Source: Saccharofermentans sp. (GTDB taxonomy: Bacteria; Bacillota; Clostridia; Saccharofermentanales; Saccharofermentanaceae). From it: DNA of 64,000 nt. The position numbers were made by a program, and so were the translations under genes. Under the pieces are notes generated by a model. The model saw only the letters and a list, made by a program, of their open reading frames with translations. It ran no database searches and was not told where the DNA came from. Of this stretch, positions 42,820 through 52,721 are shown piece by piece. Location: assembly GCA_024403715.1 (NCBI GenBank), contig JAKSRJ010000002.1, positions 1 through 64,000 on the forward strand. The letters are read 5' to 3'. Within the stretch, counting starts at the first letter, position 1; the number at the start of each line of letters is the position of its first letter.

Positions 42820-44145
42820 TTACAAAACTTTAATTATTTCAAGGGCGACTGCCTTGGCAAGCAAAGGAGGAACCGCATTACCAACTTGGGTATATTGTGG
42901 AACTTCAATACGCCTTAATAATCCACCAGTAGTTCTTTTCCCAAGGAATTCAAAAGAATCATCAAATGACTGACATCTAGCCATTTCACGAACACTAAAT
43001 GTTCTATTTTCCCAAGGACTAATATAATCATCAGCAATTGTAACTACTGTGGCTGAAGGTAACTTTGAATCCCATCTTTGACGAATGTTTTTCTTTGTAA
43101 GAAGAATATCCAATGCATGGTCGGAAACATTTTTATTCATATACAATTGAATTATCTCCTCTTCAGTGAGATTCAATTGTTCCGAACAGTATTTCAATAA
43201 ATGTACTTTTCCTGTAAGATCGATACCATTTTCTTTAATTCGCTTTCTGAGTTTTGTTCCTGTTTCTCCTTCAAAGAACAAACTGAATCTTTCTGAAACT
43301 AAATCACTCATATTAGGCAATTCAGTACATGAAATTTTTTTAGAAGGAATTGGGGTTCCATCTAATTTGGGAGTTCTTCCTTTTGCGCTTTCTATTTGAT
43401 ATTTACTTTTCCTTTTGGAAACAGATAAACGAATACTATCATCTGTTATTAGATCACTAATAGCTTCCTTAAGAGATACATAATGTTTTTCATCAACAAT
43501 AGGATCTGGATAAGAGGGAACTTTTTCACCTTCACGATATCCTATAAAGATAACTCGATTTCGTCTTTGTGGAACTCCATAATCAGCAGCATTCAGAATT
43601 TTTGGTTCAAGAGTTTGATAACCAATTAACTGTAGTTCAGAACGAAGAATGTCAGGTGTAACGCTGCCATCGGGATATTCGACACCAGTAATGCCTTTAT
43701 AACCTAAAAACTGCATATCCATGAATCCTTCAACATTTTCAAGGACTATGTATCGAGGCCTAATCTCGTTAATTACTCGTACATATTCACCAAATAGCAT
43801 ATTTCTAGGATCTGACTTATCGCGGCGACCAGCTCGTGAGAATCCCTGACAGCTTGGTCCACCTATCATCAAATCAATGTCTGTAGGTCTTGCTATTTGA
43901 CCAGTTCTAAAAATCTCGAGATTATCGATATAATCGTTAATTTGCGAGCCTGAAAGATCTCTTATATCTGATCTTTGGAACCATGTATTATATCCTTGGA
44001 TTAATCCTAGTTGATCGTGTCTATTGCGATATGTTTTTTCTACCATATCGCTAATATCGGAGCTAAATAGAATATGAAAGCCCGCTTGTATCAAGCCTTC
44101 AGAGCAACCTCCAGCTCCGCAAAATAAATCGATTGCGTAAGGCAC
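42820..44145 (-). CDS. DNA (cytosine-5-)-methyltransferase, 441 aa
   Basis: Motif I AIDLFCGAGGCSEGL, motif IV GGPSCQGFSRAGRRD with catalytic Cys (Pro-Ser-Cys rather than Pro-Pro-Cys), motif VI LENVEGF, motif VIII QRRNRVIFIG, motif X QVGNAVPPLLAKAVA. The variable target region lies at about 200-330. The start codon is GTG at 44145 with AGGAGG six bases upstream. It could be the partner of the convergent nuclease or the DruM-type methylase of the Druantia-like operon behind it; the position fits both. Confidence 0.92.
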   Translation of the reverse strand: MPYAIDLFCGAGGCSEGLIQAGFHILFSSDISDMVEKTYRNRHDQLGLIQGYNTWFQRSDIRDLSGSQINDYIDNLEIFRTGQIARPTDIDLMIGGPSCQGFSRAGRRDKSDPRNMLFGEYVRVINEIRPRYIVLENVEGFMDMQFLGYKGITGVEYPDGSVTPDILRSELQLIGYQTLEPKILNAADYGVPQRRNRVIFIGYREGEKVPSYPDPIVDEKHYVSLKEAISDLITDDSIRLSVSKRKSKYQIESAKGRTPKLDGTPIPSKKISCTELPNMSDLVSERFSLFFEGETGTKLRKRIKENGIDLTGKVHLLKYCSEQLNLTEEEIIQLYMNKNVSDHALDILLTKKNIRQRWDSKLPSATVVTIADDYISPWENRTFSVREMARCQSFDDSFEFLGKRTTGGLLRRIEVPQYTQVGNAVPPLLAKAVALEIIKVL

Positions 44146-44275
44146 AAAAAACCTCCTAAATAAACACTGCTACAATTTTAGCATTATATAGAAATAAAAT
44201 CCAGGTTATATTAAGCATAGTTATATGAATCGAAGAATTGTATCAGTGTATACGCGTCAAATAAACGTTTTAATA

Positions 44276-45994
44276 TTAGATATTGTCATCTATACCTTTA
44301 GATGTATAAACAGCATTTAGTGCTTTAGCAAGCTGGTGTTTCAGTTTTTTGGTTTTTGGTTTTATACCAAGATCCGAAAGTATATTAATACAATCTTCAT
44401 CTTCCAATTGAAATACAATGTTTAAAAACAACCTAGCTCTAGATGCACCAACATAGAAAATACGAGCTGCATCTGTAGTTAATACTTTTTTATCGACATC
44501 TACAATTATCACAGCATCAGCTTCTAAACCTTTGAATTTTCTACACGTTGTAAATCGATATTTCCCTTGCAGTTTTCCATTGGAGAGATATTCGGACAAA
44601 GCTGAAGTATTTTCGGTTTTGCAAGTAAGAATCATTACATCATTAATGCCTTGAGTTTCATATTCAAAAACTAAATCCATTACCTGCGATAGAATCTCAT
44701 TATTAGAAGGGAAATACACTTTAGGTATAGTTCCTTTTATGCATGAGTCAAGCATTTTGGGCTTTCTATCTTTAATTGGTTTCATTGATGTTTTAGCAAT
44801 ATTCTCTGTGTTTCTACAATTCTTATATAGTGTTAATTTACAGTCAGAATTAAGTATATAGTCAGGGATTTTGTTCCCCTGAACAAATTGCATAGAATCA
44901 TAGAATATATAAAATGATCCATTAACTTTGTAATTGTCAACAATAATAGTTTCAAGAAGTTGAATGATATCATTTTCCTCTATATTATCTTGTCCGAAAT
45001 CCTGCCCTTCATCGATTATTATATGTTGATATGGAAAAGTTTCATTAAAATAACTGTCTTCTAGAACATTTTTTAAAGCATTATAATCAGCTTGTGGAGT
45101 ATTACACATCTTACAAGCAAAAGCATCAATTGTATAATAATCAACATTAATATGATTATTGTTCTCAAACAAATGATTTCTAAGAAATTTGTTGTAACAA
45201 AGAAATAATACTTTTTCACCATTATCAGCATGACGTCTTGCTTTTTCTAAAGCAATCAAAGTTTTACCTGTACCTGCTACACCTTGTATGACCGCTGTTT
45301 TTTGTTCAACCAGGAAGTCCAATATGCATTTTTGTTCAGATAATAATCTGTGGAATACTTGCTTCTTTAAATCATTCTCTATGTTTATAGATGGCACTAA
45401 GTCAAAAGAAGGACATAACACTTTTCTTAATATAGTATCGCTCTCTTTGTCAGATAAAAATGTTTCTACATGATTGGGTAATTCGAGCGAAAAAATAGAC
45501 TCTATCCGTAACGAAGGATTAACTAAATCTTCTTTTGTCAAAGTTATATTTACATCGGCTTCGGGAGGAAGCTTAATGGTTTTAAGCTCTTCTGTAGAAA
45601 CACTAGGAAACCATACTGCATGTAAGAACTTGCATTTTTTGATTAATTCTTTATATGGACTATTCAAAAAATAATTCATTAGTTTCCATTTATTACCGCT
45701 GGCTTGGTTATATGGTCCATCATGTGACATTCGAATACCGCTTTGATAGAACCATTCACCATTAATATATTGAATATGCCCAGCTTTTGCTTCTAGCGAA
45801 ATAATACCTTTTTGTGGATGAAAGATTAAAAAATCAGTTTCACTTTCTGAAATGATACCATTATTAATACTAACAAGCTTAAAAGAATGTATTACATAAT
45901 AATCATCAGATAATACTTCTAAAGCATCAAACATCATATCTTCAAGACTGCCTTCTGAAAAGTACCGAGGGCGTTCAGGTAACATCTTTGCCAT
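44276..45994 (-). CDS. NERD-domain SF1 helicase, 572 aa
   Basis: An N-terminal NERD nuclease-related domain (ETDFLIFHPQKGIISLEAKA, with Asp and E-x-K) is followed by a UvrD-like helicase: Walker A QGVAGTGKTLIALEKA, Walker B IIIDEGQDFG, motif IV/V CRKFKGLEADAVIIVD and FYVGASRARLFL. It starts 3 bp after the DruE-like stop, so it belongs to that operon. Not a standard Druantia component as I know the system; likely an added effector. Confidence 0.85.
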   Translation of the reverse strand: MAKMLPERPRYFSEGSLEDMMFDALEVLSDDYYVIHSFKLVSINNGIISESETDFLIFHPQKGIISLEAKAGHIQYINGEWFYQSGIRMSHDGPYNQASGNKWKLMNYFLNSPYKELIKKCKFLHAVWFPSVSTEELKTIKLPPEADVNITLTKEDLVNPSLRIESIFSLELPNHVETFLSDKESDTILRKVLCPSFDLVPSINIENDLKKQVFHRLLSEQKCILDFLVEQKTAVIQGVAGTGKTLIALEKARRHADNGEKVLFLCYNKFLRNHLFENNNHINVDYYTIDAFACKMCNTPQADYNALKNVLEDSYFNETFPYQHIIIDEGQDFGQDNIEENDIIQLLETIIVDNYKVNGSFYIFYDSMQFVQGNKIPDYILNSDCKLTLYKNCRNTENIAKTSMKPIKDRKPKMLDSCIKGTIPKVYFPSNNEILSQVMDLVFEYETQGINDVMILTCKTENTSALSEYLSNGKLQGKYRFTTCRKFKGLEADAVIIVDVDKKVLTTDAARIFYVGASRARLFLNIVFQLEDEDCINILSDLGIKPKTKKLKHQLAKALNAVYTSKGIDDNI

Positions 45995-45997
45995 GGT

Positions 45998-48900
45998 TTA
46001 CTCCTTAATTAGGTTATAGAAAGTTGTAGCATCAGGGAAATTATAAGTCGTATATAGTTTCCAACCTGTTTCTTTTATTCTTTCTATAGAATCATCATCG
46101 ATATCAAAAGCAACAAGGATTTTCTTTTGGGGCCATAATAGGTCTACTTCTATAGTCAGATTATCTATTGTTACTATTGGTGAACCGATTGGCTTTTCAA
46201 GTAATACTTTATCAGGCATATTTAGATTTAACGATTTAATAATTTTTCTTCCCTCATTATTATCATCATCGATATTATCCAGAACATAACTCCAAATACT
46301 GTGATAATCTTCATCTGTATAATCCAAACCATCAGCGAATCGTAGTGTTTTTTCAGTTGATTTGCTTTTTTTCTTAGGCATTTCTGTTGTTCCTAATTCA
46401 ACTTCTTCTAAAAGTTGGGAATATACATTGGGCAAAGAATATACAATTGATAAATCAGAAATAGCGATGGAATTGGCTGGAATATATGGGACATCCTTGC
46501 TCCACATGGCTGGGTAAATATACAACATTTTTTTACAGCCAGTACCTATTAGATAGTAATTACCATCTTTGCTAATTATTGATAAGTCTCTGCTGCATTC
46601 TGTCTTAAGAAGTTCTCTGATTGGTTTTATCAATATTTCTTTTTGGCTATCAGTTAATGGATCCGCTAATTTATTATCTTTACACCATAACAAAACATCG
46701 ATAGCTGCATGTCGATCCATAATCTCCTGAACACGCTGGTTCCAGAAATGATTTAAGCACTTGTGACAAGTCTTCTCACAAGAGCAACCCTGAAGAAATT
46801 CAAGCGTCTCTTTTAACAATTGAGAAGAACGTTCTGCAATAATTGAACAATAACCAGCTCCACTTGAAAGACTATCAAAAAGGAATACATCTAAATATGT
46901 TGTTTTTTCATCATATCTGATTCGATATCCACTTTTGATTTCGGTAAACTCTACACCTAACATTCGTCCTGCACTTAAAACCATTGCTTCTGATAAGGTA
47001 ATTGCAGCTTGTCGCAACCATACGCCACCATTTATATAACTAGTGTCAATTTTATTGTTGTCTAATGCGATTTCAAAAATAACCATATCAGTTCTAACAT
47101 CTGTTCCAATATAAGCCATCATTGCATTATGTTTGCAATTATAAGAGCTATATGGATTCTTATATGGTTTCTTAACATTATTAGCTGAAAATGCGTCAGG
47201 AGTATTGCCTGGAATTGCTGCTCCACAATCTTTGCAGATTACAAATCCTTCATTATCAATACCTTTGTTTACTATTAATAGTTGCTGATTGGAACGTTCT
47301 GCCATTTTAATGTGGCTATAAGGACTAATAGAACTCATTTTGTCATCTGGTGTAGCTGCATAACTTGGACTTTCAGCATAAGATCTCTCATTTTCAGCTT
47401 CTGATTCTCGAATACTAGTTCCATTTAATGGAGCAAATCCCCATGGCTTAACCATAGTTTTTGTATCTATTCCTACTTCGCCACAGAACGGACATTTATT
47501 ACCATCAGGAGTATCAACACTGAACCATTGACAAGCTCTGTTCTTACATAAATATAAACGCTTAACATATTCTGTACTTCCTGATGACAGATAATTCTTT
47601 GCAGGGTTATCGAATTTTCCTGCTTTACGTTTAGCATGAAAATTATATAAACCACCCGATTTATAAGTTTTTTTGTTTACTACTAATGTTCTACCAGGAG
47701 CATATTCAGATATTGCCAAATCTAATGAACGATCTGGTTCTTCAATTATTCTTTTACCATCTTGATCTTCAATGTAAAATCCAACAACATCTTTTGGGAA
47801 TGAATAGGTTGGCATTACACCTTCTTTATAGAAAGAATCTAATAATGCTTCCATATCTCCATTTTTATCCATATATTTTTCTGGATACAATTTAAGTTGT
47901 TCTTTTAGATGAATTAATTGCTTTTTAAATCCATCTTTAAAATCTTTTGCGCATTCTTCAAGTCCGTGTGGTACTAATCGTTCAATTTCCTCTTCGCTAA
48001 AAGTTCTTGACTTAAGATAGGATAAGAAATCTTCATATAGTGTTTCATAGAAATTAGTAACACATACCTTATCCATACTGGTTTTATGCTGTAACAAGAA
48101 TTCATTAATAACCACTATATTAAGATGACGATAAACTATTTTTTTATTATTGTTATCAATCCAAGGTGTTCTAGGTTCACCGGAAATTATTAATTCTGGA
48201 TGTTCAAAATAATAGTTATCATGAGGACTGTTATCAATGTATGTGACAATGGTCGATACAGATGCCCCTCGTCTTCCCGCACGACCTGCTCTTTGCTGAT
48301 AGTTTTCACGCATAGGAGGAATATTTCTTAAACCAACAGCAGTTAAAGAACCTATATCTATACCGACTTCCATTGTAGTTGTACAGCTTAAAACATCAAC
48401 CGGTTTTTCTTTATTGTCGTTATCAACAAATACATTTTGAAAACGCATTTCATAGTCTTCTGTAGTTGACCACATTTTGTCACTTAACTCATCTTTGTGT
48501 GACAATTGTGCAGTATGTTCTTCGGCGTTAATACCGGTCATAATTACATCAGGATTGTTGATAATACTAAGAACAGGATCACGCCAAAATCTAAGTCCTT
48601 CAATGTCATCATCTGTCATATCACGTATTGTTTCATGTTTGCAATGCGCGCATTTTCCCCATAGAGAGAATGGTGATACTCTGCTACATCGCGTACATAC
48701 ATACCAATTATGTTCTGGATAAGGTGCATATTTCAAAGTTACTGACGATGGATTTATATATCTTTTTCCATCATCTTCGCCTGTAGTCAACAGAAAACAT
48801 TTTACTATTGTTTTTATCTCTTCTTCAGAGAAAGATTTATCTTTATTCAGAATGTCTTTTAGTGATGATTCTAGTTCTTTCTCGTTGGAAATACCCCATC

Positions 48901-51679
48901 TCATCTCGCGACCAGCTGCATTAGTTCTTAATTCTGAACTAAAGCCCTCTAGACCAAAAGCATAATTGGAAGTAAGTACGTTGATAATCCATGCCGAATA
49001 TAATGATAAATATTCTTCTCTTTGTAAATCTATATTCTCTTTTTTGAGTTTTACTAAAGCTCGTTTTAAAGAACTAGAACTTGGCTCAACCCAACAAAAA
49101 GCAACATCAGTTAAGGAACGATAGCTATTGCAGATTTGTTTTAATAATTGTTGATTATATAGAGCTGGTACCGGTTTAACTTTTTGAGCAAAACTAGCAT
49201 AGTCAAATTCGTCATCAAATTCCTGACAAAATTCATATTCATCTTTATACAAAGATATATGCGATTGTAATAGACCTTCATCTGTACCATAAAAGAATCT
49301 CAATCCGTTATTACAAGCAATTTCAACTATAAATGGGTATAACAAATCCATAGTTGGTTCTTTGCCATTTTCTTCTGACCAATCGATTAAACGTTTTGCA
49401 GCTAAAGTTAATGCTTTCTTCATAGCATCTTCATCAGCCGCTCTAGTCAAATCTTTTGCTAAAATAGCAGCTTTTTGGCGACTATCAGAAAAAATTAATA
49501 CTTTTCTGCCTTTATTTGGAGACCTTGAAATTTCGTCCTCATTAAACAATGTTTGAGGCTGTGTAGATAATTGCTCAGAAACAAGATTAAAAAATGGTTC
49601 ATTACTTTTTGTAGCAAAATCAGTTACTGTCAGATTTCTATTACAACGAGGGCATCCTTCGAAAGACCATACTTTGTTATCTGGTACATGACAATAAGCA
49701 ACGTGTAAGCAATTCGGATTATCTTTTTGACTATCATCTTCGTATAGTCTACCCGTTAGGCTATCAATCCATGCAAATCTAATATTTTGGCCTTTTTTTA
49801 TCTTTTTTCTATCGAGAAGTTCATTGTTATTCAAAATATAAAAATGAACTTCATGCATAAAATCATTGTTACCAAGGCCGCTTGTACTCCAAATGTAATT
49901 AATTCCAGGGTTTGAAACATCCATATATCCCTTAAAGAACAACGCACCACAAGCTCGATCATTCATTAACTCGAATACTTTTCCTCCACAATCGCAAGTT
50001 TCTCTTTTTTGAGAAATATATATACGACCAAATGGAAGAGTGGTATCAGGTTTTTGTTTACAAGTACAATTAGGATTTGAACACATGTACAATCCACGTA
50101 TACCTCTAAACATTAAGTGGAGGCGAGCAGGAAATAGAACAGCATCATTTTTTCTGGCAAGTGGCGCAATTGCTAACAATACTGATAATGCTTGTAGTGC
50201 ATCTTCAGCGTCATCATTTTGGAAAACAATTTTAGCTAAATCTTGTAAACGTGTTGCATTTCCTCTGCATTTTTGCAGTAAACGCATAACCGGTTTAAGT
50301 TTTCTAAGATTGTCATATAGCCATAAGCCAACTGCATTTTCATCGGAAAAATCTACATTATCATGTTTAATACTTAACGCTTCTGCAAGGTGTCGTAGTT
50401 CCGTTTCTTTTTGATTATGATTACCGTTTAAGCAATCTATATCAATGTTTAGAAACGTTGCCGCAGAATATTCTACTGTATCTTCAAAGCTAATGTTTTC
50501 TGGTGTACCAGTGATTATTTCAAACTTACGATTAGGATTAGAATTTGAACTCAAATCGGAGGCAAATTTTTGTACACCTTCCATATCATCTGACGGAACA
50601 CTAGCTGTAGTAAGTATAAACTGTATTCTATCTCGTCCGATGTTGAGACGATTCATCAGTCGTCGTATTAGTAAAGATACTTCTCCGCCGGAAGATCCAC
50701 GATACATATGCGCTTCGTCGATAACAAACAATAGTTTATTGTCTGGTGATAAGTTTAGCCACTTTTTAGTATCTTCCCATATATTGTTTTCAATTGGGCG
50801 AATCAACATATACTCCAGCATTGAATAGTTAGTAATCAATATATCTGGACTATAATTCTGCATTTCATATCTAGTAATCAATTCTGCATCGTGCGGGGAT
50901 GTATAATGTTCACCTTTTGCCAATTTATCTACAAATAAACTTAAATCTGCTTTAGCTGGATATTTTCCCAACTTTATTAATTGTTGTTTGGCGTCATCAC
51001 TACATCTAATAAGATTTGCACTTAACGTTTTTGCCAATTTTTTATCTTCATCGCCATCTTGTGCACCTGAATAAGATGTTCTACCTGTATACATTCCAAA
51101 TTGAGGACGTCTTGCTTGTAAATCAGAGAATAGTTTTTCATACACATTGGTTCTATCACCAATCATTTTGCGTAATCTTCCCATTTGATCTGAAACCAAA
51201 GCATTCATAGGGTAAAGCATTAAAGCTCGTACGCCTCTTTGATTCCAAGTGTTGGGAGAGAAAACTGCTTCATTATACATTTTACCGATAACAGGCCACA
51301 TAAAACATTCTGTCTTACCAGAACCGGTACCTGTTGCTACTAGAATGTCTTTTTGAGATAAATACGCTTTTAATGCTTTAGTTTGATGAACATAAGGATT
51401 CGCAAATACACCCAATTTATTATCTATCATTACCTGATAGAACGCCTTCATTTCCTTTGGTAACAAATCATCTGGTATTTTAAAGATTCCTGCTTCGTCA
51501 ACACAGTAAGCAGGATTCGCTTCAATATAAGGTTCTTGACTCAAGCATAAAGGAGATTCTAATTCTTCAGAGCATATATCTCTTAATTCGCTATTTTTTC
51601 CTAAATAAATAGTTTTAATATACTGAAGCATTTTTTCTTTTAATGCATCATATGTACCTTCCACGCCATATTTATTCAT
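45998..51679 (-). CDS. DruE-like DEAD/DEAH helicase with DUF1998, 1893 aa
   Basis: Very large SF2 helicase. Q-motif/Walker A LVATGTGSGKTECFMWPVI, DEAH box LFVIDEAHMYRGSSGGE, TTASVP (motif III-like), and motif V/VI TTTMEVGIDIGSL and QQRAGRAGRRGAS. Several Cys clusters (CTRCSRV...CAHC, CKNRACQW...CPFC) precede the C-terminal DUF1998 (LSSGAGYCSIIAERS, CSCEKTCHKCLNHFWNQR). This layout and length match DruE, the signature protein of the Druantia anti-phage system; in DISARM the helicase and DUF1998 are separate. Coupled by ATGA overlap to the gene upstream. Confidence 0.85.
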   Translation of the reverse strand: MNKYGVEGTYDALKEKMLQYIKTIYLGKNSELRDICSEELESPLCLSQEPYIEANPAYCVDEAGIFKIPDDLLPKEMKAFYQVMIDNKLGVFANPYVHQTKALKAYLSQKDILVATGTGSGKTECFMWPVIGKMYNEAVFSPNTWNQRGVRALMLYPMNALVSDQMGRLRKMIGDRTNVYEKLFSDLQARRPQFGMYTGRTSYSGAQDGDEDKKLAKTLSANLIRCSDDAKQQLIKLGKYPAKADLSLFVDKLAKGEHYTSPHDAELITRYEMQNYSPDILITNYSMLEYMLIRPIENNIWEDTKKWLNLSPDNKLLFVIDEAHMYRGSSGGEVSLLIRRLMNRLNIGRDRIQFILTTASVPSDDMEGVQKFASDLSSNSNPNRKFEIITGTPENISFEDTVEYSAATFLNIDIDCLNGNHNQKETELRHLAEALSIKHDNVDFSDENAVGLWLYDNLRKLKPVMRLLQKCRGNATRLQDLAKIVFQNDDAEDALQALSVLLAIAPLARKNDAVLFPARLHLMFRGIRGLYMCSNPNCTCKQKPDTTLPFGRIYISQKRETCDCGGKVFELMNDRACGALFFKGYMDVSNPGINYIWSTSGLGNNDFMHEVHFYILNNNELLDRKKIKKGQNIRFAWIDSLTGRLYEDDSQKDNPNCLHVAYCHVPDNKVWSFEGCPRCNRNLTVTDFATKSNEPFFNLVSEQLSTQPQTLFNEDEISRSPNKGRKVLIFSDSRQKAAILAKDLTRAADEDAMKKALTLAAKRLIDWSEENGKEPTMDLLYPFIVEIACNNGLRFFYGTDEGLLQSHISLYKDEYEFCQEFDDEFDYASFAQKVKPVPALYNQQLLKQICNSYRSLTDVAFCWVEPSSSSLKRALVKLKKENIDLQREEYLSLYSAWIINVLTSNYAFGLEGFSSELRTNAAGREMRWGISNEKELESSLKDILNKDKSFSEEEIKTIVKCFLLTTGEDDGKRYINPSSVTLKYAPYPEHNWYVCTRCSRVSPFSLWGKCAHCKHETIRDMTDDDIEGLRFWRDPVLSIINNPDVIMTGINAEEHTAQLSHKDELSDKMWSTTEDYEMRFQNVFVDNDNKEKPVDVLSCTTTMEVGIDIGSLTAVGLRNIPPMRENYQQRAGRAGRRGASVSTIVTYIDNSPHDNYYFEHPELIISGEPRTPWIDNNNKKIVYRHLNIVVINEFLLQHKTSMDKVCVTNFYETLYEDFLSYLKSRTFSEEEIERLVPHGLEECAKDFKDGFKKQLIHLKEQLKLYPEKYMDKNGDMEALLDSFYKEGVMPTYSFPKDVVGFYIEDQDGKRIIEEPDRSLDLAISEYAPGRTLVVNKKTYKSGGLYNFHAKRKAGKFDNPAKNYLSSGSTEYVKRLYLCKNRACQWFSVDTPDGNKCPFCGEVGIDTKTMVKPWGFAPLNGTSIRESEAENERSYAESPSYAATPDDKMSSISPYSHIKMAERSNQQLLIVNKGIDNEGFVICKDCGAAIPGNTPDAFSANNVKKPYKNPYSSYNCKHNAMMAYIGTDVRTDMVIFEIALDNNKIDTSYINGGVWLRQAAITLSEAMVLSAGRMLGVEFTEIKSGYRIRYDEKTTYLDVFLFDSLSSGAGYCSIIAERSSQLLKETLEFLQGCSCEKTCHKCLNHFWNQRVQEIMDRHAAIDVLLWCKDNKLADPLTDSQKEILIKPIRELLKTECSRDLSIISKDGNYYLIGTGCKKMLYIYPAMWSKDVPYIPANSIAISDLSIVYSLPNVYSQLLEEVELGTTEMPKKKSKSTEKTLRFADGLDYTDEDYHSIWSYVLDNIDDDNNEGRKIIKSLNLNMPDKVLLEKPIGSPIVTIDNLTIEVDLLWPQKKILVAFDIDDDSIERIKETGWKLYTTYNFPDATTFYNLIKE

Positions 51680-52710
51680 AAATGATTAACCTCCATGTTT
51701 ATACCCAAATTATTGACAAGTAACTCAATTACTTCTAAAAAATCATTTTTGATTACAAATTCATTTTTTCTGTTTCCTATATTTTCCAATGGCCAGCCGA
51801 TATAGTTTAATAGTTTTGTCTCAGCAGGTGGTAATTTAGACCAAAAATGCAGAATACTATAATCTCTACCAATATCTGCTCTTGCTTTCGCACACTGCCC
51901 GTAAAAAGACTTAACTATATATTGCATTCTTTGAGTATCTCTAACATGCTCATTTTGACTATAGCTCGAAATACTGGCCATAAATATTACTTCATTTGAC
52001 TGTTTGCATAATTTGTAATTGAAAGCCCCATATGATAATTGGCTTCTAGAAATATATATTTGATTATCTTTTAGTGGTAAGAATTTCGTCCAGCAAGAAG
52101 AAAACACGCTGTTTTTATTAGGATCAAAAAATTCATAATTATCAATATTAGCTATTTTTTCCCATTTCAAATTTTTAGTGATGAAGTGTAAAAATTCTTC
52201 ATGGCTAATCAAAGGTATATGAAAGTATTCTAATAAATCAACAGTATTCAAATCACAACATCCGTTTTCTGTAATTGCCATACCAGAAACTATTATATTT
52301 TCAAAGGAGTTAGCTGCTCCTATTCTAATTAGATTCGTATTGTTATATTTTACTGTTATTGGTGTTCTAGCAGTGATTTTTGAATCAAACCCACATTCAA
52401 TAATATCTCCACTGTTGAACAAAACGTCTCTAAGTATATTTGTCGGATTAGTTTGGTTTTCTGGATAAAACCATCGCGCAGTCTTGCCATTTACTATTAG
52501 AAAAGAATCAAGTATTTTTTGAATACTGCGATGAAATTGGTTTTTAGAAATACTTTGAGATTCGATATTACTAGAAGAAGCAATTGCTCTTATCCACATC
52601 CCCATAGCAGAATAAATAATTCTGCTATGAAACAGGTAATCCGATTCCCCTTCATATTTGATAATATTCAAATCGTGAGCAATTTGATTAAAGACATCAA
52701 TATGGTTCAT
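51676..52710 (-). CDS. Druantia-island protein, 344 aa, unknown
   Basis: Soluble protein beginning MNHIDVFNQIAHDLNIIKYE, with blocks SDYLFHSRIIYSAMGMWIRA and a C-terminal NKLPPAETKLLNYIG-like segment. No nuclease or ATPase motif is visible. It directly precedes and overlaps the DruE-like gene and follows the 687-aa gene by 11 bp, so it is part of the defence operon. Possibly a helicase partner. Confidence 0.65.
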   Translation of the reverse strand: MNHIDVFNQIAHDLNIIKYEGESDYLFHSRIIYSAMGMWIRAIASSSNIESQSISKNQFHRSIQKILDSFLIVNGKTARWFYPENQTNPTNILRDVLFNSGDIIECGFDSKITARTPITVKYNNTNLIRIGAANSFENIIVSGMAITENGCCDLNTVDLLEYFHIPLISHEEFLHFITKNLKWEKIANIDNYEFFDPNKNSVFSSCWTKFLPLKDNQIYISRSQLSYGAFNYKLCKQSNEVIFMASISSYSQNEHVRDTQRMQYIVKSFYGQCAKARADIGRDYSILHFWSKLPPAETKLLNYIGWPLENIGNRKNEFVIKNDFLEVIELLVNNLGINMEVNHL

Positions 52711-52721
52711 AATAAAGCACC

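Noticed and set aside
50040..50828. Open frames on the plus strand inside the large helicase gene
   Set aside because: Antisense frames without ribosome sites; the opposite strand has an unbroken, motif-rich protein.
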